Positions 9,801 through 17,167 of a stretch of DNA of 64,000 nt are shown here, piece after piece. Below the pieces are notes generated by a model. That model ran no database searches. It had not been told where the DNA came from and was given only the letters and a program-made list of their open reading frames with translations. The translations under genes and the position numbers were made by a program. Numbering within the stretch: the stretch's first letter is position 1; the number at the start of each line of letters is the position of its first letter. The stretch comes from Amycolatopsis umgeniensis (GTDB lineage: Bacteria; Actinomycetota; Actinomycetes; Mycobacteriales; Pseudonocardiaceae), in the NCBI RefSeq assembly GCF_014205155.1, contig NZ_JACHMX010000001.1, forward strand, positions 7,812,001 through 7,876,000, given 5' to 3'.

Positions 9801-10075
9801 GTTACACTCGCATCGTCGGCAATGTGGTGTCACGCTCTCGAAGGCTCGGGTTCATGAGCAAGCGGTTCGGCAACAGCAGCGCCATGCCGAACCGTACCCG
9901 TGAGCGACTGCACAAGTTACTTCCCGGTGGAAAGTGGAACAACAAGAGCCGTACGCTGAAGATCGGCTGGAGCGTCGCCAAGAAGTCGAAGAACGCGACG
10001 TTCCGTATCTCGTACTCGAAGCTACCGAAAAGGTTCCGGCACTATCACATCATGAAGGGGCCGAGGCGTTACTGA
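3815..10075 (+). CDS. Secreted RHS/YD-repeat polymorphic toxin with PA14 domains
   Basis: This 2,086-aa protein carries an N-terminal membrane or signal segment at about residues 10-35. A DNRLRE-like stalk region lies at about 327-460, a first PA14 domain at about 630-770 and a second at about 1143-1270. YD/RHS repeats run through the protein (YDNAGELATVTY, YDSDGNTTGW and others). The RHS core with RPYSPLLGRFLSVDP is at about 1890-1905 and DPINSVDLDGHG at about 1921-1931. The core normally ends the toxin shell, so the last roughly 155 residues are the presumed toxin. They contain two hydrophobic stretches and a Lys/Arg-rich tail with KLPKRFRHYHIMKG, and I do not recognise the fold. The GTG at 3815 is chosen for its strong SD and because it directly precedes the signal segment. 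It is followed by a candidate immunity gene 1 nt downstream. Confidence 0.88.
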   Translation: MFLLRRAVERTRWIRVVIFLLIAVLVISGTEAVSAPPQATAAPAPIDPRNVPVLGSPAAATDTPQAPSTADFGASTRLDGGAGSHFDPQRSKPVTRSTFVTEYENPDGTRSVQQSNQPLNVQDAAGNWQPVQTTLATDPATKRVDADQHPLSPSLATKADDTAVLQVESGGHTASLAMDKAAGSTAAVKGDSVTYPEVAAGTDLEYEVTPGAVKETIKLKRLPADGRSSWKFKLNTGGLTPKLDKNGTVVLADQAGAAKIVMPPIETWDSAGNGETAPAMTGGTYTLEQAGADWWLTVAVDANWLRDPKRVFPVYVDPTFTYGVKESHSYRSDGTNCDACGLRIGNSQAKGDTYNRSVFNVDYTPLFGKTVVGARMDLTRNTSVVGSLKTWNANLHHASAFNFNGVGGYMTSALVGDVGSFVGEGLTGFIRDRVNARDGSVFFMLIGAENAGTWTYKNLNATLTVDTGSPAPATTLVGPADNSVSTTLTPTLSVKPVTDPDGDAVKYCFRVATGADGKSGVVVESGCLPTPTWTVPAGILQDGVAYTWQAMTYSGTTTITPTWVAHLKVDQRIGDHGPSPTDDAGPVTVNLANGNASLSQQTPSFTTVGGNAGLNFTFNSQQRENKGLKASYFVDLSHNGLISDAQQPVLTRTEPQVNVDWGTDSPFAPALPADWFVARWEGFFQAPVAGTYQFAGVHDDGAVVWINGNKVYDIGTPSDVNWTQSTNVTLTAGQRVPIKVENAEATGAAKMRLFVRTSDNTTVAPQIVPADWLFSNDLPTLPQGWTLSADLDGDGTSYTEAKVTDQNIVLTDATGAKHTWTKKSTGGYTPPQDENGILALDTTGRVTLRDGGDVFTFRADGKLDTQASVTDSRKPAALQNIYTGTPSRLTQIKDPVSGRAHTLHYNRAGDDCYGGTSAPTGTDTLAPSQMLCRVSYWDGSQTFLWYAQGRLARIEDPGSENNDYLYDGGGRVTAVRSPLVTDWVAADPASRNLIDYYTTIGYADQNGKTQVANVTEPAPAPGQPRAKTTYRYDPANRTSFTDTAGLNPATGFASKVTYDEADRTLSTTDAAGKTSTQEWGAKDQSLSTTDAAGRKATTVYDYADRATDSYGPAPASCFNGQQPNGTCGMSHGHTGYDEGVNGLSVVYHDNDSLSGAPKTYTTGIGGPGGQLVKNWNTAAPADGIPADHFSLRATGDIVFPAAGNYTLRVLADDGVRVWVDDQIVIDDWINTTPKWRTGVVNNTTSGAAKRIRIDYYEFDQTAQLELHWTTPSGTQEPVPGAQLKPRYGLTTSTTAAESDGVADKVGTTRFDENGLDPVYGLATSGQGNPGGLKINGSVGYEPPGSGYLRKTGKTMATGAKTGYAYYGDTETRANPCVPGSAAVNQGGMAKLVTSTAPAAGPARVDEQVYDATGRVLAEATGGGWTCTTYDNRDRPVEIGVPASATSPAVTVKHDYAVGGDPLTRSVSDDKGTITTTSDLLGRVTSYTDVNGVRTGTLYDQAGRVTSTTVTPPDAADAPRTVSFTYDDAGRVQTQKLDGTTLATVGYDNAGELATVTYANGTSLASVTKDNAARALSLGWKTSDGKDIVSQVGRTTAGTIIDESLAGTDARPNAPNYLYDGAGRLTEAYVTGHHYTYDYTSTASVTCPVGTQANAGLNTNRMRLLDQTAAGTAETRYCYDAADRILATEGVTTLTGFAYDSDGNTTGWKSADGSTTTLTWDGSNRNTGARTTGPTPALNADIAYTRDATDRIVRRDPRDCDNNTVVRYGFTGDGDSADLTLNAENRLTSLSLTLPGGVLYTSKAGNDGAFTASYDHPSVRGDLVLSTDTAGHQVGDLRSYDPYGQPLTATGAVDPQNVPDNSPGSMDYGWLGQHQRPYEHTGALSLVQMGARPYSPLLGRFLSVDPEEGGSANDYDYVAGDPINSVDLDGHGFWGSLWNGVKAVARVVTPIAEWVSWVPGPIGTVAAGIAAAGNAIQGNWARAASFAAVALTQGVSRYTRIVGNVVSRSRRLGFMSKRFGNSSAMPNRTRERLHKLLPGGKWNNKSRTLKIGWSVAKKSKNATFRISYSKLPKRFRHYHIMKGPRRY

Positions 10076-10076
10076 A

Positions 10077-10577
10077 ATGAACGACGAAGAGCTGACCTTG
10101 GCCGAGCAGGCGCATTTGTGGGCCGAGGCGCTGACCCGGGCAGTGAACGTCCGGGTGGGTGACGCTGATGTGCCGTTCGAAGCGGTCCTCAAGAGTGGGT
10201 CCTCGGATCTTCCGCAGACTGTTCGGGTCAGCTCTGCGCGTCGAGGCGATCCGTCCCTGACGATCCTCGTCGAAGAGGTGCAGGCGTTCTTGTCGATCGA
10301 CTCCGCGCCGGGAGTTTCCGTGGCCTATGAGTTCGAGGGATCGCCGGCCGGCCTGGAGAAAGGAGTCGAATGCCGTGAGCGTGACGGGGCCCACGCTCTG
10401 AGTGAAATGGACTTGGTCGATCACGTCGACGCTTTCGCGAGATTCGGATTCTCACTCGTCAGGTTTCCGTTGTTCGAGCGACTCAAGATCTTCAGGGGCA
10501 ACTCGGGTGTCGCGTTGAGCTGGGTCACTTTCGATCTTTCTTGGCCCTTGGTGCTCGCGCGAAAGTGGAGGCCGTAG
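10077..10577 (+). CDS. Candidate immunity protein for the RHS toxin
   Basis: This 166-aa soluble protein has no signal peptide or membrane segment and is acidic through its first two-thirds. Its ATG comes 1 nt after the RHS stop codon, the placement expected of the cognate immunity gene in polymorphic toxin loci. I recognise no family. The only functional evidence is position and size, and a cytoplasmic immunity protein fits a toxin that acts inside cells. The sequence has a tryptophan-containing end, SWVTFDLSWPLVLARKW. It is likely cotranscribed and translationally coupled with the toxin. Confidence 0.65.
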   Translation: MNDEELTLAEQAHLWAEALTRAVNVRVGDADVPFEAVLKSGSSDLPQTVRVSSARRGDPSLTILVEEVQAFLSIDSAPGVSVAYEFEGSPAGLEKGVECRERDGAHALSEMDLVDHVDAFARFGFSLVRFPLFERLKIFRGNSGVALSWVTFDLSWPLVLARKWRP

Positions 10578-11346
10578 TTCCGGTTCAGTCGAGGGCTTCT
10601 GTGTAGAGGATCCGGTCATAGGCGCGGAGGAAGATCACGTGCCGAGCAGCGATCGATCTTCGGTACGAGGGACGAGGGGTGAAATCGTCGCCCTGCTCGA
10701 GTCGAGGTCGAACTCCTACCCGAGAGGTGCTGGGCTAACGCACGCAGCCGAAGGATCTAGACGATATTTGCGGCCCCGCCAGTGTTGGTGGAATGACATT
10801 TCATCCTGCTTTATGCCCACGTGAGACCTCCTGCGCGAAGCCACTCGCCCGGGGCTCGTACCGCAGGAGCTTGACCACGACCTCGCCACTGCGGACAACC
10901 CGGCAAGCAAGCCAGCCAGTGTCTGCTTGCGCCGAGTGCTGGACCGTCCGGACGCAGCGTCGAGTCGCAGGCGCTGGAGGCTATTTGGCGGTCAGGGCAG
11001 GTCTCGCGGTACGTCACTGCTGATTTCACAGCCGTGGAGCGGTCTCCGGACTGGATTCACGTCTTGTCTTGACTCACGACGTGTTTGGGAGACGATGGTC
11101 GTGCTCGGCGTTGCCAGTGAGTCGGCGACCCTTTCGGGGCAATATATGTCGGCCGACACAGCTGACAACTTCACGACAGCGCAAGTCGTCCGGTGAGGTG
11201 ATTTGGCTCCAGTCGTCGCTACTGCACGTCACAGGTCAGTAGTACGTTCCGGCATCCTCGGTGATCGTGGGTTGATTCGACGGCCCGTGGCACCGATTCT
11301 GTTCTACTGCCCATCGAGAGGTGGTGGGTGTGGCGATGGGGACTGG
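10578..11346. other. Gene-poor stretch, probably decayed coding DNA
   Basis: No intact recognisable gene is found in about 770 bp. On the plus strand, a frame around 10860-10985 (LDHDLATADNP) shifts into another frame near 10965 that reads SQALEAIWRSG and then YVTADFTAVE, ending at a TGA near 11070. Both look like real protein but neither is complete, which suggests a frameshifted remnant. On the minus strand a 34-codon GTG frame (10820 to 10716) has an AGGAGGT SD, but nothing supports it as a gene. The promoter of the helicase gene should lie near the right end. Confidence 0.4.
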
Positions 11347-14300
11347 ATGCGTCCGAATGACCCTAACGTTCGCCGTGAGGCGATCAAGTTGGTGCAGTAT
11401 CTCCGCGATATGGCCGCGTCGACGAAAGCGGATACTTGCGACGTCGCCGACTTCGAACAGTGCTGGTGGTTGTCGGACGTACCTGAAGGTGTGGATCTGC
11501 GAAACCGGATAGGCTCGGACGGCGGTTTCCTTACCGTTGATCAGCTACCGTTGCCGTTGCCTCCTGATCTGCCACCGCAACTCAACGGGCATATCGATGC
11601 GGGCCAGTGGCAGGATCATGACGCTGGGGAACTCGACCTCTCCGATGATCTGGCCGGGCGGGTCGAGAATGCGGACGACGGCAACGAACTGGTCATCGCC
11701 TACCGCGCCGCGGTCGTCGACCGGGATTCCTGGCTGGCCGATATCGAATCGGTGCGTCCGCGGCGCAAGCTCTATGAGGATCTTCGGCAGGTCGCTGGGC
11801 AGTTGACGAGCCAGGACGACGAATTCGAACTCGTGCTGTGTGCCGGACTCGTGGCAGGTCGGGACGAGAATGGCCGGGTGGTGCGGCGGCACTTGCTGGC
11901 CAAACGGCTGTTCGCCAAGATCGATGATCGCTACTCCGGCGTGACGATTGGTCCAGATGTCGACGCGAGCATGCTGATGGAGGATCGGAGATTTCTCATC
12001 CCCGTGCTGGGCGAGGGATTGGGACGCGCTGAGGACATCCGGGCCGAAGTGGAACAGTCCGACTTGCTGCCGACCGATGAAGGAGCCGGCAAGTGGCTCG
12101 CCGACTGGAGCGGGCGACTGCTCCCGGACGCTCCGCGGTTCAGCGATGCGGTGATACCGCCGCCGATCGAGCGAGTCGGGCGACTCGCGGTGTCTGCTTC
12201 GCCCGCGATGATCCTCCGGCGCCGTGATCGCTCAAGTGTGGCCGGTTTTCTCGACCTGGTGCTGGAACAGTTGCGAGACCCAGGTGTGATCGTCCCCCAG
12301 GCGCTCGTGCAGATCCTCCGCGATCTGACACCCGACGAGCAAGAGGCATGGCTGGTCGAGATGGCCGGCACCTCCAAGACCCTCGGCGCGAATCCACTCT
12401 TCTCTCGGGAGCACAACCTGCAGCAACGGCTGGTCCTGGAGAGAGTGCGACAGGACAACGGCGCGGTCGTGCAAGGGCCGCCAGGAACCGGCAAGACACA
12501 CACCATTGCCAATCTCCTGGTGGCGATGCTGGCGGAGGGGATGCGTGTGCTGGTGGTCAGCCAGCGGGAGCAGCCTCTTCGTGTGCTGCGGGGAATGCTG
12601 CCGCCGGACATGCGGAAGCTATGCGTCTCGCTTGTCGGTAGCAGGGACGGAAGGACCAGCGACCTCGAGTCAAGTGTGCGCGCGATGGCCGAGTACCTCG
12701 CGAGCACAACAGACGTGCAGGCAAGGGAACGGGTCGTGGCCGGCCATGACCGCTGGCTCGTTGCTGGTCGCCGGGTAGCCGATATCCAACAAGATCTCGC
12801 GAACTCCCGTGAAGCCGAGCATGTCGACCACCCGCTGGTCAGCGACGGCTATCAGGGGCGACTCGCTCACATCGCCGCACAGGTCGAGGAAAAGCGCCAT
12901 CGGTTCGATTGGTTTCCGCCCCTTCCCCCGGACGCGCCGCTGCGAAGCTCTCTTTCACCTGAGGAACTCACCGAACTGCGTGCCCTGCTGATCGAACATC
13001 CTGGTGGACCGAGGCGCGCCCTCGAATACATGCCGCCGGCAGAACAAGTCCACATCCCCGAGCAGGCGAAGAAGCTTTTCGACGTGCTCAAGCCACCTCG
13101 AGTTCGTGACGGTGCCGAGGAAATCGCCGACCTGAGCGGGCTCGTTGAGGTCGCAGAACTGGACCGGTGGCAGACCGGCCTCGACCGACTGAACAAGATC
13201 GTCCGGCACCTTCAGCATCGCGCAGCCGTGAACGACACAAGTCAATGGCTCACAGCGGCGGTGGACGATCTGCTCGCCGGTCACAACAACAGCGCGTGGC
13301 AGGATGTCATGTCGCGCTCGCCGGTGGCCGAGACGCTTTCGGCAAGATCACGAAATCCGCTGCTACGGGACGTCGAATACCCGGAACACGATCACACCGC
13401 CTTACGAGATCTGCGCGATCAAGCGTGGAAGTTGTGGCAAGGTCTGGCGAATCGTAAACCGGTGCGGACGATGTTCTTGCGCAGGCCGACCAACCTCGGC
13501 AGGGATACACAGTCGGTCCGGGAACGATGCAGGTATCGCGGCCGCGAGCCGCGAACCGAAGAGGCCGCGGCCGCCGTGTACGACGTGTTGGACATCGTAC
13601 TCAGCCTGTCCGAGGCCGAACATGCTTGGAGTTTCGTGGTTGCCCTGCCGGCCGTGACGGCCCGCGCGAGCGATCGGCTTCGCTGGCTTGTGGAGGCTGA
13701 AGGCGCGTTGCCCGTCTTGCAGGACATGCGGCAGATCACCTCCGGATTGCGAGAAGTACTTGCCAGGAATGGCATTCTAGTGGTGCTCACGACCCATAAC
13801 CTGTGGCTGACACTTCGTGATGGCATCGAACTCGCCCGACATCGCATCGACGTGGCACCGCATGAGGAATACCACGCGGGCCTGATCGCGTGGTGGGCCA
13901 CCGTCATCGACTCACCGAACGCCGCCCCGGAACTGTATGAGCTCGCGAGAGCACTGGAGCGCCGCGACATACAGGCGTTCCGGATCGCGGCCGCGGAGGT
14001 CAACGACGCTCGGTACACGATCGAGAGCCACCGCAGACTGCGCGACTTGTACGACCGCGCCGTCGGCTGCCACGATGAACTTGTCACCGCGCTGACGAGA
14101 TCCCTCCACGACGACACTTGGGAAGCTCGCTTCTGCGTGATCGACGAGGCCTGGAACTGGGCCGTCGCTGAGCGATTTGTGCGAGCGCGGCATCAGCCGG
14201 GTCTGGACGCACGGCAAGAGTCCGACCTAGCGGAAGCCAAGGCAGACCTGCTGAAAGCGACCGCAGAACTCGCGACGGCAAAGGCTTGGGCGATTTGCCT

Positions 14301-15711
14301 GCAGACCATGGACCCGAAAGCACGCCGCGGCCTGAAGAACTACGAAAACTTCGCGAAGAAGCAGCGCGGCAGGGGAGGGCATACCGCTCAACATCAGATT
14401 TCGGCTCGATCGGCGATTGAGGACGCCAAGCCAGCCGTGCCGGCCTGGGTCATGACCATCGACAAGGTCGCGGAGTTGTTCCCTGCCGTGCAGAACAGCT
14501 TTGACGTCGTCATCGTCGACGAAGGCAGCCAAGCCGAGCCGACGGCCCTCTTCCTGCTCTGGCTCGCCGCAAGGGTCATCGTGGTCGGTGACGACAAGCA
14601 GTGCACGCCGTTCACCAGCCCTCGCGGCCTGGATGCGGTGTCAGACCGACTGCGGGTGGACTTCCCTGACGTCCCCGCTCACGCCCGGGAGGTTCTTCTG
14701 CCGAACGGAAATCTGTACAGCATCCTGAGCGGCGCGTTCCCTGCCGTAGTCCGACTTCGGGAACATTTTCGCTGCATGCCGGAGATCATCTCCTGGCCGT
14801 CACGCCAGTTCTACGATAATGACCTGGTGCCCTTGCGGCAGCACGGCATCAACCGATTGGAGCCGGTTCTTATCCGCCACGTGGCCAACGGGCAAACCAC
14901 TGGGTCCTCGGACACCCTGACCAACCGTCCTGAAGCCGAACACGTCATCGAGCTCCTGGCCAGTTGCCTGGAGGATCCAGCCTATGACGGTAAGACGTTC
15001 GGCATCATCGCCATGCAGAGTCGGCGTCAGGTGAATATGCTCGACGGGTTACTCCTCAGGAGAATCCCGGCATCAGAGATCGAACGGCGCGATATCCGTG
15101 TTGGTAACGCGCAGAACTTCCAGGGCGACGAGCGCGATGTCATGCTGGTGTCGACTGTCGCGGCCGGCCGGCCACAGATTTTGCGTAACCACACTTCTTA
15201 CGAGCAACGGCTCAATGTCGCCGTCAGTCGCGCACGAGACCAACTGTGGCTGATCACATCACTGAGCCCTGACCTCGACTCCGAAGACATCCGTCACCGC
15301 ATGCTGACGTACTACAGCGAAAACGAGGAAGCCGAACCGAAGAACCAGAACCTCGGTGATATCTCGCAGACCCGGCGTTGTGAGCCGTTCAGGTCCTTGT
15401 TCGTCCAGCAGGTCTATCTGGCGATCCGCGGCCGTGGCTACGACGCTGACCCGCAGTGGGACATAGGTGGCCGACGGCTCGACATCGTCGTACGCGGCCG
15501 CGACCGATCCGCTGCGATCATGTGCGACGAACATACCGGGCTCAGCGCGGAACACCGCCGCAAAAACGACGAGTCGCTGCGTGAGCTGCGGCGGGCGGGA
15601 TGGCCGTTCTGCCGCGTCGCCCATAGCCATTTCATCCTCGACCCGGTGACGGCGTTGGAAGTCGTATGGCAGACCTTGAGCGAACACGGTGTCGAACCGG
15701 TGGAGGCTTGA
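11347..15711 (+). CDS. SF1 helicase with C-terminal Vsr/PD-(D/E)XK-like nuclease domain
   Basis: This 1,454-aa protein has superfamily 1 helicase motifs: Walker A GPPGTGKTH at about residue 377, Walker B VDEGSQAEP at about 1057, GDDKQCTP at about 1081, REHFRCMPEII at about 1138, QNFQGDERDVM at about 1256, and NVAVSRARDQLWL at about 1290. A large insert separates motifs I and II. The last roughly 110 residues (GYDADPQWDIGGRRLDIVV, then AAIMCDEH) resemble the Vsr-like or MTES_1575-type endonuclease domain. Helicase-Vsr fusions of this size are known among anti-phage proteins, so defence is the likely role. The ATG at 11347 has GGGGA upstream; earlier in-frame starts add residues with no helicase character. 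The next gene starts 2 nt after its stop. Composition is visibly less GC-biased than in the PKS. Confidence 0.85.
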   Translation: MRPNDPNVRREAIKLVQYLRDMAASTKADTCDVADFEQCWWLSDVPEGVDLRNRIGSDGGFLTVDQLPLPLPPDLPPQLNGHIDAGQWQDHDAGELDLSDDLAGRVENADDGNELVIAYRAAVVDRDSWLADIESVRPRRKLYEDLRQVAGQLTSQDDEFELVLCAGLVAGRDENGRVVRRHLLAKRLFAKIDDRYSGVTIGPDVDASMLMEDRRFLIPVLGEGLGRAEDIRAEVEQSDLLPTDEGAGKWLADWSGRLLPDAPRFSDAVIPPPIERVGRLAVSASPAMILRRRDRSSVAGFLDLVLEQLRDPGVIVPQALVQILRDLTPDEQEAWLVEMAGTSKTLGANPLFSREHNLQQRLVLERVRQDNGAVVQGPPGTGKTHTIANLLVAMLAEGMRVLVVSQREQPLRVLRGMLPPDMRKLCVSLVGSRDGRTSDLESSVRAMAEYLASTTDVQARERVVAGHDRWLVAGRRVADIQQDLANSREAEHVDHPLVSDGYQGRLAHIAAQVEEKRHRFDWFPPLPPDAPLRSSLSPEELTELRALLIEHPGGPRRALEYMPPAEQVHIPEQAKKLFDVLKPPRVRDGAEEIADLSGLVEVAELDRWQTGLDRLNKIVRHLQHRAAVNDTSQWLTAAVDDLLAGHNNSAWQDVMSRSPVAETLSARSRNPLLRDVEYPEHDHTALRDLRDQAWKLWQGLANRKPVRTMFLRRPTNLGRDTQSVRERCRYRGREPRTEEAAAAVYDVLDIVLSLSEAEHAWSFVVALPAVTARASDRLRWLVEAEGALPVLQDMRQITSGLREVLARNGILVVLTTHNLWLTLRDGIELARHRIDVAPHEEYHAGLIAWWATVIDSPNAAPELYELARALERRDIQAFRIAAAEVNDARYTIESHRRLRDLYDRAVGCHDELVTALTRSLHDDTWEARFCVIDEAWNWAVAERFVRARHQPGLDARQESDLAEAKADLLKATAELATAKAWAICLQTMDPKARRGLKNYENFAKKQRGRGGHTAQHQISARSAIEDAKPAVPAWVMTIDKVAELFPAVQNSFDVVIVDEGSQAEPTALFLLWLAARVIVVGDDKQCTPFTSPRGLDAVSDRLRVDFPDVPAHAREVLLPNGNLYSILSGAFPAVVRLREHFRCMPEIISWPSRQFYDNDLVPLRQHGINRLEPVLIRHVANGQTTGSSDTLTNRPEAEHVIELLASCLEDPAYDGKTFGIIAMQSRRQVNMLDGLLLRRIPASEIERRDIRVGNAQNFQGDERDVMLVSTVAAGRPQILRNHTSYEQRLNVAVSRARDQLWLITSLSPDLDSEDIRHRMLTYYSENEEAEPKNQNLGDISQTRRCEPFRSLFVQQVYLAIRGRGYDADPQWDIGGRRLDIVVRGRDRSAAIMCDEHTGLSAEHRRKNDESLRELRRAGWPFCRVAHSHFILDPVTALEVVWQTLSEHGVEPVEA

Positions 15712-15713
15712 TC

Positions 15714-16643
15714 GTGGACATCATCGATGAGCAGACCCTTGTCGCCGTCGCGGATCTGATCTGCGGCGATGGCACGGTCTACTACCGGCGAGCGGCAGAT
15801 CTGGTCACCTTCTTCCGTCGCGCGGGCTGGAACGAGGTGGGCGAGTACGACGGCGACAGTCGCAAATCCTGGACTGTCGCACACCTGCTATGCCGCCGCA
15901 CCGAGCCCGACGCGATCGAGCAAGTGTTGAAACGTCTGGTCGACCCTCGCGAATACCAGCAGGACCGCGAGTCCGCCGAAGAGGTTTTTCGACAGCTCAA
16001 CCTCCTTCTGCAAGTCGAGAACCTCCACGTCGAACTGGACGCGAACCTTCGCCCGGCCATACGACCAGGTCGTATGGCCACGGACCCAGCGCCCCTCGAC
16101 ATCAGCAGGCAGAAGTTGCAGTATTCGGTCGACGAGGTCGTGACAGACCAGAAATTGGTGCCCATCCTCGACCAACGTATCGCCGAAATCGACAAATGCA
16201 GAGCTACGGGTTGCTACCTCGCGGCCATGATCCTGCTAGGGAGCCTGGTGGAACTTCTGCTCCTCGACGCCGCGGAAAACCGCCCGATCCCCGATGAGAT
16301 CTGGAACGAATCCGAGGCGAAAGCCGAGAGGGTCCGCCCCGCCAAAACGGCGGACAAACTGTCACTGCACTCGCTGATCTATGTGGCACATCGACTCAAA
16401 TGGATCGACACGGACGCATATCGCATCGCCAGCGTTTTGCGTGAATTCCGCAACCTCGTCCATCCGAATCTAGAGCGCAAATTGACCGGCCGGCCACCGG
16501 ACGAGGATACGGTAGACATGTACTGGCCGGTGTTTATCGGTACCTTCAATGACCTCGGGCGATCCCGCCCGGGAGGACCGGGTGCCGAGGGTGGCGGGCC
16601 GTCGACTGACCCGGCCGGGCCATGGGGACGTCGTCGCCGCTAG
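15714..16643 (+). CDS. HEPN-like partner of the helicase-nuclease
   Basis: This 309-aa protein starts at GTG 15714, 2 nt after the helicase stop, with a GGAGG SD at 15702-15706 inside the upstream gene. The two are therefore almost certainly co-translated. The N-terminal part (YRRAADLVTFFRRAGW) resembles abortive-infection accessory domains. Residues about 165-255 form a helical bundle ending in LREFRNLVHPN, with R243, R246, N247 and H250. This fits the Rx4-6H signature of HEPN RNases and related DUF4145-like proteins. The last roughly 30 residues are Gly/Pro/Arg-rich and probably foreign to the original protein, since they run up to the junction with the broken HORMA gene. A toxin or RNase partner in defence is inferred, not shown. 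Confidence 0.65.
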   Translation: MDIIDEQTLVAVADLICGDGTVYYRRAADLVTFFRRAGWNEVGEYDGDSRKSWTVAHLLCRRTEPDAIEQVLKRLVDPREYQQDRESAEEVFRQLNLLLQVENLHVELDANLRPAIRPGRMATDPAPLDISRQKLQYSVDEVVTDQKLVPILDQRIAEIDKCRATGCYLAAMILLGSLVELLLLDAAENRPIPDEIWNESEAKAERVRPAKTADKLSLHSLIYVAHRLKWIDTDAYRIASVLREFRNLVHPNLERKLTGRPPDEDTVDMYWPVFIGTFNDLGRSRPGGPGAEGGGPSTDPAGPWGRRRR

Positions 16644-16649
16644 GCCCCT

Positions 16650-17058
16650 GCGGCGCACAGAACCACGGCAAACGTCCTTCTCGCCAAGGGTCCTGCGGTT
16701 ATAGGAGAGGGTGGCTCCGAGGCTTCCCCCGCCGAGCGCGGTCCCTGCAGAGTGGCGGGTGAACCCGTCGGTGGAACGGAAGTTCGCGCCGTTCCAGCCC
16801 GCGACCGGTTCGTGGCCGGAGGAGGTGTCGGCGACGAGGCGGTAGTCGCAATTCGAGGGGTAGCTGCCGTTCTTGCGCACCGTGTAGGCGACGGTGTCGG
16901 GGTCGAGCCAGAGTTCGCCGTCGCCATCGGACTGGTAGCCGTAGTCGATCGTGAAGTCGAACCGCTCCACGAGGTCGGAGTTCTTAGGCTTGGCGGCGTC
17001 GTAGACCTCGAGCACGAGGGCGCGGAGGTGCCCTGAACCGAGCCAGGTCCGGGCGAGT
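16650..17058 (-). pseudogene. Bacterial HORMA-domain gene relic, broken at both ends
   Basis: Read on the minus strand from 17055, the frame gives LARTWLGSGHL, then VLEVYDAA, LVERFDFTIDYGY, DGDGELWLDPDTVAYTVRK, CDYRLVADT, and FRSTDGFTRHSAGT and ALGGGSLGATLSYNRRT. This is the order and spacing of the second half of bacterial HORMA proteins, the activators that accompany CD-NTases in CBASS-type defence. A stop (TAA) immediately precedes LARTW, so the N-terminal half is missing. Past the final SYNRR strand the frame runs into the neighbouring locus without a proper stop. No CD-NTase, TRIP13-like ATPase or effector is present. It lies tail to tail with the HEPN-like gene. Confidence 0.6.
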
Positions 17059-17104
17059 TAACAACCGCTTAGTATGTGGTCAACGTCTCAGCGGGTATTT
17101 CTCG

Positions 17105-17122
17105 ATACCGACCGGTTGGTAT
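17105..17122. promoter_or_regulatory. Orphan TetR-type operator palindrome
   Basis: ATACCGACCGGTTGGTAT is an 18-bp near-perfect palindrome (one mismatched pair) of the kind bound by TetR/FadR-like dimers. It lies between the 3' end of the tetR gene and the truncated 5' end of the HORMA relic, so no intact gene now starts from it. It may have served the lost upstream part of the HORMA locus. Confidence 0.45.
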
Positions 17123-17167
17123 GTCACTCTGGTGGCGGTATCGCCGACGGAGGTCGATCAGTACCGG

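Noticed and set aside
10716..10820. A 34-codon minus-strand frame with a good AGGAGGT SD
   Set aside because: It is too short, has no recognisable sequence and lies in decayed DNA; a chance SD cannot be excluded. Mentioned under the intergenic entry only.
16470..17015. The 181-codon minus-strand frame as an intact HORMA gene
   Set aside because: It lacks the N-terminal half of the domain, has an upstream stop, and its C-terminal third is antisense to the HEPN-like gene.
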